Shown here piece by piece: positions 1 through 6,854 of a DNA stretch of 46,599 nucleotides. The DNA is from CABMGU01 sp035292785 (lineage in GTDB: Archaea; Nanobdellota; Nanobdellia; Woesearchaeales; ARS49). Made by a program: the position numbers and the translations under genes. Every line of letters begins with the position of its first letter. The first letter of the stretch is position 1. The notes under the pieces were generated by a model that saw only the letters and a program-made list of their open reading frames with translations, was not told where the DNA came from and ran no database searches. Where the stretch lies: NCBI GenBank assembly GCA_035292785.1, contig DATDPK010000044.1, forward strand, positions 1-46,599. The letters are read 5' to 3'.

Positions 1-318
1 GCATTGAAAGACACAAGACTTCCAGCACTGAATGAAAATAATGAAGTGGAATACGACAAAGAAAAAACAAAAGAAAAACTTCCACTGAACAGGGAAACAG
101 TAGAAGTAACTGTTGTCAAAGTTGGCGACAAATTTTTCGTAGACCTGCTCACAGAAGAAGAAGAGATGATAGAAGCAAGATTGACAGTGGCAGTAAGCGA
201 AAAAGGAACAGTCTGCGCCCTGCAAAAAGGCGGGCAGAGTCCATTAACATTAGAAGACATTGAAAAAATGGTGGACATAGCAATAAAACTTGCGCCAACA
301 CTGCGCAAGGCAATATAG
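1..318 (+). CDS. rrp42: Exosome complex subunit Rrp42, 3' end (5' truncated by window edge)
   Basis: The reading frame is open from base 1 (GCA TTG AAA...), so the true start lies upstream and only the last 105 residues are visible. The family is recognised from its C-terminal RNase PH-like core: the strand VVKVGDKFFVDL, the signature EEEEMIEARLTVAVSEKG, then CALQKGG and the closing helix DIEKMVDIAIKLAPTLRK. Rrp42 is the non-catalytic partner of Rrp41 in the hexameric ring of the archaeal exosome, which degrades and tails RNA from the 3' end. It heads an operon-like row: rpoK starts 11 bp downstream. The TTG at base 4 is an internal codon, not a start. The family call is firm; nothing can be said of the N-terminal half. 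Confidence 0.9.
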   Translation, partial: ALKDTRLPALNENNEVEYDKEKTKEKLPLNRETVEVTVVKVGDKFFVDLLTEEEEMIEARLTVAVSEKGTVCALQKGGQSPLTLEDIEKMVDIAIKLAPTLRKAI

Positions 319-329
319 GCGGTGGCAAA

Positions 330-560
330 ATGGAAAAGAAACACACAAAATATGAAATTGCAAGAATGATAGGAAGCAGAGCACTCCAAATAAGCATGGG
401 AGCCCCATTCCTGGTAAAACTGTCTGAAAAAGACCTTGAAGCAATAGGCTACAACCCAATAGAAATAGCCAAACTGGAGTATGAAAAAGACCTCATCCCA
501 ATAGCAATACGAAGACCAGTGCCAAAAAAGGCAAAAGTTGAAGAAAAAACAGCTGGATGA
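330..560 (+). CDS. rpoK: DNA-directed RNA polymerase subunit K (Rpb6 homologue)
   Basis: This 76-residue protein matches archaeal RpoK in length and motif. The hallmark is KYEIARMIGSRALQISMGAP (residues 7-26), followed by the PIEIAKLEYEKDLIPIAIRRPVP segment that packs against the largest subunit. The subunit helps assemble and stabilise the clamp of RNA polymerase. A short Lys-rich tail follows. A GGTGG ribosome-binding site lies just before the ATG. The gene is 11 bp after rrp42 and its TGA overlaps the ATG of the DUF357 gene (ATGA at 557-560), so the three are probably co-transcribed and translationally coupled. Confidence 0.95.
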   Translation: MEKKHTKYEIARMIGSRALQISMGAPFLVKLSEKDLEAIGYNPIEIAKLEYEKDLIPIAIRRPVPKKAKVEEKTAG

Positions 561-847
561 TAAAGGAAGTAACACAAGAAAAGCTTGCAAAGTACTTTGA
601 CGTAACTTCACGAGCGCTGAAAAAAGTCAAGATTGTAAAGACTGCAAAAATAGATATTGCCAAAAGCGCAGAAGACTTCTTAGATATGGCCAAAAGGTAT
701 TTTGAAGACGCAAAACACTTCAAAGACAAAGGAGACTGGGTAACAGCATTTGCAGCACTAAATTATGCACACGGATGGCTGGACGCAGGAGCAAGAATAG
801 GATTATTTGACGTAGGACACGATTCAGAACTGTTTACAGTTGATTGA
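557..847 (+). CDS. DUF357 family protein
   Basis: This 96-residue, all-helical archaeal protein is recognised by the DUF357 pattern: an N-terminal helix (EKLAKYFDVTSRALKKVK), then AEDFLDMAKRYFEDAKHFKDKGDW and the very conserved AFAALNYAHGWLDAGARIGLFDV. The last motif resembles the helix-hairpin pairing seen in HEPN-like or TPR-like helical proteins. The molecular function of the family is not known to me. It overlaps rpoK by an ATGA and ends the operon; the next gene is on the other strand. Its conserved pairing with RNA polymerase and exosome genes hints at an RNA-related role, but that is inference. Confidence 0.85.
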   Translation: MIKEVTQEKLAKYFDVTSRALKKVKIVKTAKIDIAKSAEDFLDMAKRYFEDAKHFKDKGDWVTAFAALNYAHGWLDAGARIGLFDVGHDSELFTVD

Positions 848-941
848 AATCCTCCTAAAACCCTGAATTTTAAAAACCGTTGGAAAAGGTAGAGATTCTG
901 GGATTATTCGGCCAAGTGTCTGCTTCTGAAAATGGCGCTTT

Positions 942-1442
942 TTAATAGCCAAAAAGCTTGGTAATAAGACCAAGGCAACCCACATCACCTTGCACATTTA
1001 CATCTTGATAGATAATTGGGGCATTCCCCGGAAGAATCCAGATTGGTTTTTTTCCAAAAACAGCACAGTACAACCGCTCCAGATCTTCCTTCAGATGCGG
1101 ATACTTAGAAAGCTTTCCTGGCAAGACTTGTACTTGCAATACTCCTTCTTCTTCAAAATCATCAAGCTTATTATCAGCCACGGTAAAAACCCATTCAGGC
1201 TCCTCTTTACCAGGCCTCCCTATGCCACATAGATGTGCTCCGATTCCATCGTCGTCACGTGCATCCTTAACTACAACCCGGTAACCGTAATTGTAATGAT
1301 ATCCTGAGCCGACGTTCATTTCCTTATAACGTTTTATGAATTCATCACTAGGAATAATATCAGGACTCTCAAAGGTTTCATAAATTACGCGCTCTTCAAA
1401 TTCTCCTGCGCTTGGTCTTCGGAATGAATTAGGCGTATCCAT
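942..1442 (-). CDS. Hypothetical protein (orphan, 166 aa)
   Basis: I do not recognise this family. The protein is soluble-looking and acidic in its N-terminal two thirds (ESPDIIPSDEF, DARDDDGIG, DDFEEEG). It has a possible beta core (YHYNYGYRVVVKDARDD, PEWVFTVADN, GVLQVQVLPG) and a C-terminal half rich in Gly, Ile and Pro. There is no signal peptide or membrane segment. Its codons include more G/C- and T-ending choices (GGT, CGG, TCC) than the neighbouring housekeeping genes, so a different origin is possible. It stands alone between two plus-strand units and has its own promoter with operator-like repeats (1444-1475). The ATG at 1442 fits a leaderless transcript from the TATA box at 1467-1475. 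Confidence 0.6.
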   Translation of the reverse strand: MDTPNSFRRPSAGEFEERVIYETFESPDIIPSDEFIKRYKEMNVGSGYHYNYGYRVVVKDARDDDGIGAHLCGIGRPGKEEPEWVFTVADNKLDDFEEEGVLQVQVLPGKLSKYPHLKEDLERLYCAVFGKKPIWILPGNAPIIYQDVNVQGDVGCLGLITKLFGY

Positions 1443-1443
1443 G

Positions 1444-1475
1444 TCACTATTAAGTGATTAAAGTGATATATAAAA
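1444..1475 (-). promoter_or_regulatory. Promoter with operator-like inverted repeat for the 942-1442 gene
   Basis: Read on the minus strand, TTTTATATA (1467-1475) is a good archaeal TATA box centred about 28 nt before the ATG at 1442. Between box and start, TCACT and AGTGA (1444-1448 and 1453-1457) form an inverted repeat with a 4-nt spacer, and a further AAGTGAT follows at 1460-1466. A protein bound there would block transcription initiation. That role is inferred from position only. Confidence 0.45.
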
Positions 1476-1578
1476 CTTTGTAAAATTCTCGCCTTTTCTT
1501 ACAATCCGATCACTTCCTTTCCAAGCTTTATGTGAAGCAGCTTTCTGCTATTGACTTCTTGAAAGTGGTCAAATGCAC

Positions 1579-1584
1579 TTAAAT
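1579..1584 (+). promoter_or_regulatory. TATA box for the HTH/PIN gene pair
   Basis: TTAAAT in the context CACTTAAATACG is centred 26-27 nt before the ATG at 1608. This places the expected transcription start at or next to the start codon, so the lead gene should be leaderless. There is no Shine-Dalgarno-like sequence before this ATG, which agrees. Confidence 0.55.
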
Positions 1585-1607
1585 ACGATTAACTGCAAGG
1601 CCAGAAT

Positions 1608-2153
1608 ATGCGCCAAATAGTCAAGGAAGACATACTAAAAGTGCTTACAGACCTGGTTAAAGCATTAAAAAGCAATGACTATCCAACAATCGCAGAACTA
1701 AGCAACCACACAATACACGACGCAAGCATATTCCAGGAAGACGACCCATTGACATTAGCAGTGCTTGTGTATGCGCTGTCAAAAATAATACAACGATACT
1801 GCGAACAAGGAAAAGTCTGCCCGAATGTTGCACCGTATTTACAGCAGGCATATGATGCATTGAAAGCAGATGATGACAACGGCTATAGAGCGGTCATAAA
1901 AAATGTTCTAAGAAAAGTAGGGGAATTGGACGCACAACTAAACCTGTACATACAAGAAGTCATAGAAAAGTCCAAAATCAAAAAAGCAAGCAAACTCCAC
2001 GAACACGGAATCTCAATAGCAAGAACAGCAGAACTTCTCGGGCTAAGCCAATGGGAACTGCAAGGATATATCGGCAAAACAATAACAGAAATACCGCACG
2101 ACGGAATGCCTGTGCTTGAAAGACTAAGAAGAGCGAGGGAGTTATTCTCATGA
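1608..2153 (+). CDS. Hypothetical helical protein with C-terminal HTH, partner of a PIN protein
   Basis: This 181-residue helical protein has an N-terminal region (about 1-115) without a recognised domain. From about residue 130 there is a helix-turn-helix-like segment (KASKLHEHGISIARTAELLGLSQWELQGYIGKT), of the kind seen in UPF0175-like or Xre-like small regulators. Its TGA overlaps the ATG of the PIN-domain gene (ATGA at 2150-2153), so the two are coupled. A DNA-binding protein placed before a PIN nuclease resembles VapBC-type toxin-antitoxin order, but both proteins are larger than usual VapB and VapC. An RNA-processing pair is an alternative. The family of the N-terminal half is not recognised. 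Confidence 0.65.
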   Translation: MRQIVKEDILKVLTDLVKALKSNDYPTIAELSNHTIHDASIFQEDDPLTLAVLVYALSKIIQRYCEQGKVCPNVAPYLQQAYDALKADDDNGYRAVIKNVLRKVGELDAQLNLYIQEVIEKSKIKKASKLHEHGISIARTAELLGLSQWELQGYIGKTITEIPHDGMPVLERLRRARELFS

Positions 2154-2827
2154 AAACCATATTACTTGATGCAGGGCCAATCATCAGCTTAACCACAAAT
2201 AATCTTCTCTGGATAATTGAAAAATTAAAAGCAAACTTTGCAATAACAGAAGGAGTAAAAAGAGAGCTGGTAGACAGGCCGTTAGGAACAAGAAGATTCA
2301 AATTCGAAGCACTGCAGGTACAAAGCTTGGTTGAGAAAAAAACAATATCTGTAATCAAAGACGATGCTGTTGTAAAGAAAGCACAAGAATTTTTGAATAC
2401 TGCAAACAGCATTCTGTCTGCACACGGCGAAAATATCAAAATAGTGCAAATAGGAGAAATGGAAACACTTGCAGCAGCAATACTGTACAAGGCAGACGCA
2501 ATTATCGTCGATGAAAGAATAACAAGAACATTGCTGGAAAACCCAAAAGGGCTGAAAACACTAATGGAAAAAAGACTTCACATGCAGTTAAAGCTGAATG
2601 ATGCTGCACTGCACTCATTTGAAGAAGCAACAAGACACATCACGCTTATCAGGAGTATTGAAATTGTGACAATTGCTTACGAACAAGGACTGCTGGACGA
2701 GTTTGTCGTGGACATACCAAACGCGCGCAGAGAATTGTTAGAAAGCATACTGTGGGGAGTAAAGCTGAACGGATGTTCTGTAACAGATGATGAAATTTAT
2801 CAAATAGTCAAAAGCGAAAAAGTCTAA
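2150..2827 (+). CDS. PIN-like domain protein, putative ribonuclease
   Basis: The 225-residue protein opens with the PIN-type strand and first acidic residue (ILLDAGPIISL, residues 4-14). A GEMETLAAA helix follows near residue 103, and the distal acidic cluster ADAIIVDERITR near 116-127 completes the metal site of PIN nucleases. The roughly 90 residues after this are an extra helical region not found in classical VapC. PIN domains cleave RNA in toxin-antitoxin systems and in rRNA maturation. The gene overlaps its HTH partner by ATGA. Its 3' end overlaps the convergent deoxyhypusine synthase gene by 4 bp. The fold assignment is fairly secure; the target is unknown. Confidence 0.7.
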   Translation: MKTILLDAGPIISLTTNNLLWIIEKLKANFAITEGVKRELVDRPLGTRRFKFEALQVQSLVEKKTISVIKDDAVVKKAQEFLNTANSILSAHGENIKIVQIGEMETLAAAILYKADAIIVDERITRTLLENPKGLKTLMEKRLHMQLKLNDAALHSFEEATRHITLIRSIEIVTIAYEQGLLDEFVVDIPNARRELLESILWGVKLNGCSVTDDEIYQIVKSEKV

Positions 2828-3807
2828 TTCTTTGCAAAAGCTTTTGCAACAATCAACGGAAACAAGATTGTAGCATCGCCGAACACTTTAATTGAACGAG
2901 ATTCTGGAGCAATCTTGCCCCAAGAGACAGCTTCTTCAGGCCTTGCGCCTGCATCACTGCCGTCAAACTCCTGCGCATTATTCAGATAAACAGCATAATC
3001 ACAGCCATTTCGCAGCATATTTGCATTAAGGATGTGGTGCTTGATTACCCCTGCGCCCAAGATAATAAGGCCAGTCTTCTTTGAGTCGAGAGTTAAGTCG
3101 TTTAACTTTTTCATATCCTGAGCAATGTCAATCGCGAAGTCTGGGTTTTTAAACTTGAAGAAATAAATCATATCACCCATACTGCCGTCAGTCAAGGCAG
3201 GACAGAAGACAGGAATGTTATTTTTGTGAGTCCAGTAATAAATTGATTCCTTGTTGTCAATTTCTTTTCCCAGCCTGTCAACAAACTCAGACGGCGTGAT
3301 TATGTGCTTGGTTTCTCTTTGCTCTTTTGCCATCTTATCCATCAAAGGCATCAAGAAATCCTCAAAACGGCAATATCGCGAATTAGGAACGAAAATGTTT
3401 CCAGTACGGTTGATGCCTTTCTTCCTCAATTCCTTGCCGTCAGCCTCGAATTTGCCAAGAATGAAAGGCTCAATGCACTTGATAATGTCCTCTTCCACAC
3501 CGCCTGCAGTTGTTACAATAATGTCAACCATCTTATGCTCAGCAAGATAGCGGAAAATGTCTCTCAAGCCAGAAGTTACCATATTAGAAGTATAACCAAG
3601 GTAAATAGTGCATTTCTGCTTACGCATTTCCTTAATGATTTCAATTGCCTTAGCCAAATGAGTGGCTTGGAAGCCAGTTGCTGCGAAAGAGTCGATTATT
3701 TTATCATAATCAACGCCCTTATTGAAGTCGTAGCCACGAATAGCCAAACCGCTGGGTTCTTCGGATTCCCGAAGAACATTCTCATGTCCTTTTTTAAGTT
3801 TAGTCAT
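2824..3807 (-). CDS. dys: Deoxyhypusine synthase
   Basis: This enzyme moves the aminobutyl group of spermidine onto one lysine of translation factor aIF5A, using NAD, as the first step of hypusine formation. The 327-residue length and all major family blocks are present: the N-terminal FQATHLAKAIEII, the NAD-binding TTAGGVEEDIIKC, the region GSMGDMIYFF, GLIILGAGVIKHHILNANMLRNG, and the C-terminal DAGARPEEAVSWGKI. In the last block, K298 is the expected catalytic lysine. It is transcribed alone, divergent from the 3910 gene and convergent with the PIN gene, whose 3' end it overlaps by 4 bp. A weak TATA-like AATTTATG at 3830-3837 lies about 27 nt before the ATG. Confidence 0.95.
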   Translation of the reverse strand: MTKLKKGHENVLRESEEPSGLAIRGYDFNKGVDYDKIIDSFAATGFQATHLAKAIEIIKEMRKQKCTIYLGYTSNMVTSGLRDIFRYLAEHKMVDIIVTTAGGVEEDIIKCIEPFILGKFEADGKELRKKGINRTGNIFVPNSRYCRFEDFLMPLMDKMAKEQRETKHIITPSEFVDRLGKEIDNKESIYYWTHKNNIPVFCPALTDGSMGDMIYFFKFKNPDFAIDIAQDMKKLNDLTLDSKKTGLIILGAGVIKHHILNANMLRNGCDYAVYLNNAQEFDGSDAGARPEEAVSWGKIAPESRSIKVFGDATILFPLIVAKAFAKN

Positions 3808-3857
3808 AGAGAAAGAACTAAGTCAAAGCCAATTTATGAATGACTTCTAACTGATTC

Positions 3858-3898
3858 CATAACATAAAACTTATATACTGCAGTATATAAATGTTATG
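3858..3898. promoter_or_regulatory. Palindromic promoter region between the deoxyhypusine synthase gene and the 3910 gene
   Basis: A perfect 20-bp palindrome (half-site TTATATACTG, 3871-3890) carries a TATA box on each strand. It is flanked by an outer inverted repeat, CATAACAT (3858-3865) and ATGTTATG (3891-3898). The plus-strand box TATATAAAT (3884-3892) is about 22 nt before the GTG at 3910. The symmetric arrangement could be a two-way promoter, an operator for a dimeric repressor, or both. Confidence 0.5.
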
Positions 3899-3909
3899 CT
3901 GGGGGCAAA

Positions 3910-4395
3910 GTGATAACAAGAAGAAAAGGCGACATAACCCTGTACATAGCATCTGATCAGAGAGGAGCTGTTGAGGGGTTGGAATGGGCGGCAAGTGCGA
4001 TAGTAAAAGACTTTCTAAGAAGACGATTATTTAGAGAACTGTTAAGAGAATACAGCGAGAGCACAGGACTAAAAGGATACGCACTGCTAAATGCACACGG
4101 CGGTCCAAAAAACAACAGATGGCAATTCTGGGACGGCAAATCAACTGTTGATGTGCAAGACTGGATTAATGAAATGGACGGCAAATACCTTGCAATATTT
4201 CTAAAATGCTGCAATAGGAAAAACCAAGACGTAGAAAGCGATGCATCAATAGTGCTTCATCCTCACAGCAAAATATCACAGTTACAATTAATGTTAGGAT
4301 ACAGCCCAAGGCTGCACTTTCCAGGAGAAGGATACCTTGAAAGAAATCCGTACAGACTGAGAAGGACAATAGAAGAGCTCAGGCGCGTTTCTTAA
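3910..4395 (+). CDS. Hypothetical protein with possible caspase-like (clan CD) H-G / C-C motif
   Basis: I do not recognise a named family. The 161-residue protein contains YALLNAHGG (H63-G64) and, 36 residues later, a hydrophobic strand ending in a cysteine pair (YLAIFLKCCN, C100-C101). A strand-His-Gly followed by a strand-Cys is the arrangement of caspase-fold peptidases (caspase, CHAT, C11, C25), so a small cysteine peptidase or an inactive relative is possible. A C-terminal LHFPGEGYLERNPYRLRR region follows. The start is GTG at 3910 after GGGGGC; no earlier in-frame ATG suits the promoter. It overlaps the 3' end of msrB by 17 bp. There is no signal peptide. The peptidase idea is inference from two motifs. 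Confidence 0.55.
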   Translation: MITRRKGDITLYIASDQRGAVEGLEWAASAIVKDFLRRRLFRELLREYSESTGLKGYALLNAHGGPKNNRWQFWDGKSTVDVQDWINEMDGKYLAIFLKCCNRKNQDVESDASIVLHPHSKISQLQLMLGYSPRLHFPGEGYLERNPYRLRRTIEELRRVS

Positions 4396-4777
4396 ACTCC
4401 AACGCAGCAGAGTTAATGCAATATCTTTTGCCAGTCGGCTTTGGACCGTCATCAAACACGTGCCCAAGATGGCCGCCACATTTCCTGCAGACAGCTTCAA
4501 TGCGGTGCATACCGTGAGAATCATCCTCTCTCAGCTCAACAGCATCACTCTTGGCAACATCGTAAAAGCTCGGCCAGCCAGTGCCGGACTCAAACTTTGC
4601 ATCAGAAGAAAACAATTCATTGCCGCAGGCAGAACAAATAAACATACCTTTCCTCTTCTCGTGTAACAATTTGCCAGAGCCAGCCATCTCAGTGCCTTTT
4701 TCTCTCAGAATCCGATACTGCTCCGGAGTAAGCTTCTCTTTCCACTCCTCATCAGAACATTTCAGAGGAGCGTCCAT
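4379..4777 (-). CDS. msrB: Peptide-methionine (R)-S-oxide reductase MsrB
   Basis: The enzyme reduces methionine-R-sulfoxide in damaged proteins. The 132-residue, single-domain form has the N-terminal EEWKEKLTPEQYRILREKGTE, two zinc-binding CxxC pairs (C48/C51 and C97/C100), the motif GTGWPSFY, and the catalytic cysteine C120 in KRYCINSAAL. No second (resolving) cysteine is obvious at the usual position, so recycling may use an external thiol. It starts 16 bp inside the end of the upstream SDR gene, forming a two-gene minus-strand operon, and its last 17 bp overlap the convergent 3910 gene. Confidence 0.95.
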   Translation of the reverse strand: MDAPLKCSDEEWKEKLTPEQYRILREKGTEMAGSGKLLHEKRKGMFICSACGNELFSSDAKFESGTGWPSFYDVAKSDAVELREDDSHGMHRIEAVCRKCGGHLGHVFDDGPKPTGKRYCINSAALEFKKRA

Positions 4778-5427
4778 ACGTCAACATCACCGCCGGATTT
4801 CACTTTATACTTCCCTTCTGCAGTGTTCAAAATAACCTGTGCAACCTTTTCTGGCTTAACTCCTTTCCACTTCGTCATACGCGTGGAAGTCATTCCAGGA
4901 TTGACAGCAATCACGGGAATCTTAATCTCCTGCGCCAAACCCTGAGTAAAGCCCCGCACGGCAAACTTGGTTGCACAATAAGGAACAATATCATCATACG
5001 CAGTCTTGCCAGCACCGCTGGCAATATTGATAATCATATACTTCACGTAAGGCAAGGCAACAAGCGTCATCTTCATAACACCCTCAACATTCGTCCTCAC
5101 CTGCCATTCAATGTCTTTAAAGCTCTGCTTGCGGAAATGATTCCATACCAAGACACCTGCATTGTTAATGAGAACAGAAATGTGATTGAACTTCTTGACG
5201 ACCTTTTTTACGCACTGCTGAATGCTCTTATCGCTCAAGACGTCCAACTTGGTGACCAATACAGTAGGCGCTCCAAGCTTCCTGCACTTCTTTGCAGTCT
5301 CCTCTGCTTCCTTCTTATGAGCCCTATAAGTTATAACAACATTATAGCCTTCTGCAGCAAACTTGAAAGCAGTCTCTCTGCCAATACCCTCGCTTGAGCC
5401 TGTAATCAGAACTACCTTTTCGCTCAT
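4762..5427 (-). CDS. Short-chain dehydrogenase/reductase family protein
   Basis: This is a 221-residue classical SDR. It has the nucleotide-binding TGSSEGIG (residues 9-16), NNAG (88-91), and the catalytic triad S137, Y150 and K154 (YCATK). The Arg after the second strand (TYRAHKK) suggests NADP rather than NAD. The protein is slightly short at its C-terminus, ending soon after MTKWKGVKPEKVAQVIL. The substrate cannot be told from sequence. It is first in an operon with msrB (16-bp overlap). It shares a 52-bp divergent spacer and one central TATA box with the 5480 gene, and its ATG lies about 26 nt from that box, so it should be leaderless. Confidence 0.9.
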   Translation of the reverse strand: MSEKVVLITGSSEGIGRETAFKFAAEGYNVVITYRAHKKEAEETAKKCRKLGAPTVLVTKLDVLSDKSIQQCVKKVVKKFNHISVLINNAGVLVWNHFRKQSFKDIEWQVRTNVEGVMKMTLVALPYVKYMIINIASGAGKTAYDDIVPYCATKFAVRGFTQGLAQEIKIPVIAVNPGMTSTRMTKWKGVKPEKVAQVILNTAEGKYKVKSGGDVDVWTLL

Positions 5428-5479
5428 ATCATTGAATGAACACTCAACCTTTAAATACCTAACTCTCAGAATAACACTT
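5428..5479. promoter_or_regulatory. Shared symmetric TATA box between divergent genes (52-bp spacer)
   Basis: The palindromic TTTAAA at 5450-5455 is the only TATA-like element in the spacer. It lies 27.5 nt from the first base of the plus-strand ATG (5480) and 25.5 nt from that of the minus-strand ATG (5427). These are the distances expected for leaderless transcripts in both directions from one box. Confidence 0.6.
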
Positions 5480-5764
5480 ATGATACAATATCAACATCGC
5501 TGTGTAAAGTGCAAGAAAAACATGGTCTTAATCACAGGCAGAAACCAGTTCCCAATCTGCTATGAATGCCAGAAGCCAGAACTGCAAAAAGTGATAAGAG
5601 ACAAAAAGATGAAAAAATTCTTTGACATACCAGAAGAATTCTACAAGAAAAGCGGATTCCTGCGCTCAATAAAATCAAACTACCTCAAATTCGGCAAGCT
5701 CACAGAAAAACAAATAGAGGCTTTCAAAAAGACAGTAAAAGAGATGAAAGATGCGAATCCCTAA
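5480..5764 (+). CDS. Small zinc-ribbon protein (94 aa)
   Basis: The start is the ATG at 5480 (MIQYQHRCVKCKK), not an earlier in-frame codon. It is leaderless relative to the shared TATA box, and the upstream frame would run into the divergent SDR gene. The protein has a CxxC pair at the N-terminus (CVKC) and a second 20 residues later (CYEC), forming a likely zinc ribbon. A basic helical tail follows (FFDIPEEFYKKSGFLRSIKSNYLKFGKLTEKQIEAFKKTVKEM). The tail, with a regularly spaced helix pair, looks like a nucleic-acid or protein-binding module. The function is unknown. It overlaps the next zinc-ribbon gene by 14 bp. Confidence 0.7.
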   Translation: MIQYQHRCVKCKKNMVLITGRNQFPICYECQKPELQKVIRDKKMKKFFDIPEEFYKKSGFLRSIKSNYLKFGKLTEKQIEAFKKTVKEMKDANP

Positions 5765-5999
5765 AAAATACGGGCAAAGCCAGATAACAAAATGCCCATT
5801 CTGCGGCGGCCAAGCAACAACCACAAGCGCGCAAAAAGTACCAGTCTGCATAAAGCACAAAAGCTCAGAAATGAACAACTTAAAATGCGCCTGCGGAAGC
5901 TACCTTGACATGAAACAAGGCAAATGGGGGCCATTCTTCATATGCCTGAACTGCGGGCCGATAAACATGAAAAAAGCTCTTGAAGTAAACCAGATTTAG
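5751..5999 (+). CDS. Zinc-ribbon protein with three Cys pairs (82 aa)
   Basis: The protein has CPFCGG near residue 15, a central VCIKH, then CACG and CLNCG separated by a strand-turn (SYLDMKQGKWGPFFI). The second half resembles the C4 zinc-finger repeats found at the C-terminus of type IA topoisomerases (CxCG...GxFxxCxxC). It is therefore likely to bind single-stranded nucleic acid or protein, but a specific role cannot be assigned. Translation is coupled to the preceding zinc-ribbon gene (14-bp overlap). The 3' end overlaps the convergent DUF58 gene by 4 bp. Confidence 0.7.
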   Translation: MRIPKKYGQSQITKCPFCGGQATTTSAQKVPVCIKHKSSEMNNLKCACGSYLDMKQGKWGPFFICLNCGPINMKKALEVNQI

Positions 6000-6853
6000 C
6001 GCTTCTTTCCAACAATATCGTAGAACACGTCAAAAACATTCTGGCCGGTATTTGCACTGTAAAACTGCGCGCCAGCCTCATTGCAGGCCTGCTGAATCTT
6101 CTCAATATGCTCATTAAGCATACGGGCATATTCCTTCCTGCCGTAAGGATTGATGAAAGTACGCATAATATTGTTCGTCTCCAAATCCCTCAACTTGAAA
6201 TCACCTTCTAAATCCAAATTCCTCTCAACCTTGTCCAACACCTGCACAAGAACAAGCTGATGCCTCTTCAACTGAAACAAAGCAGCCTTAATCTCCTCAA
6301 TAGGATACAAAAAGTCACTAAAGATGACAACAAGAGCGCGAGTGTTAATCAGCTTCCTGTAATTGCCCAAACACTCCTGCAGCTTGCTTACACCCTTGGG
6401 CTTCCTGCTGTTCAAATACTCAACCATAGCAGCAAGTTGAGCCCTGCCCTTCTTGGGCTTAAACACTTCAAGACTATCAGAAAACGTGCTCAAAACAAAA
6501 CGCTCATTGTTCTTCAAAGCCAAAAAGGCAAAACCAAGACCAAGCATACCAGCAAAATCAGCCTTTGAAATATGAGAACCAAAATTCATACTCGCGCTAA
6601 AATCAATAACAACGTGAACAGTGGCGTTCCTCTCTTCCTCATATCTCTTGATGAAAAGCTTGTCAGTCCTTCCAAAAACACGCCAGTCAATAGAACGAAA
6701 ATCCTCGCCAGGAGAATAAATCACGTGGTCCTTGAAAATAAGCCCTCTTCCCGTGGCATTCGCCTGACGCTCACCAACATAATTGGACGTAATGCGCTTG
6801 TTGATAATCAGGCTGAAACGCTCCAGCTGATGCAAAAAAGAGCTGTCAATCAT
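5996..6853 (-). CDS. DUF58 domain protein (von Willebrand A-like), MoxR partner
   Basis: The 285-residue protein has the DUF58 signature GEDFRSIDWRVFGRTDKLFIKRYEEERN (49-76). This leads into a vWA-like fold with an intact MIDAS start, DFSASM (84-89), and a later strand VVIFSDF. Unlike bacterial DUF58 proteins it lacks N-terminal membrane helices, so it is probably cytosolic. DUF58 proteins are regularly encoded next to MoxR AAA ATPases and are thought to work with them in assembling or maturing other proteins. It is the last gene of the six-gene operon running from 13295 down, one base after moxR. Confidence 0.9.
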   Translation of the reverse strand: MIDSSFLHQLERFSLIINKRITSNYVGERQANATGRGLIFKDHVIYSPGEDFRSIDWRVFGRTDKLFIKRYEEERNATVHVVIDFSASMNFGSHISKADFAGMLGLGFAFLALKNNERFVLSTFSDSLEVFKPKKGRAQLAAMVEYLNSRKPKGVSKLQECLGNYRKLINTRALVVIFSDFLYPIEEIKAALFQLKRHQLVLVQVLDKVERNLDLEGDFKLRDLETNNIMRTFINPYGRKEYARMLNEHIEKIQQACNEAGAQFYSANTGQNVFDVFYDIVGKKR

Positions 6854-6854
6854 A

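Noticed and set aside
3304..3843. 179-codon open frame on the plus strand
   Set aside because: It lies antisense to the well-supported deoxyhypusine synthase gene and its translation has no domain character.
5363..5479. N-terminal extension of the zinc-ribbon gene
   Set aside because: It runs antisense into the SDR gene and across its promoter; the ATG at 5480 fits the TATA spacing.
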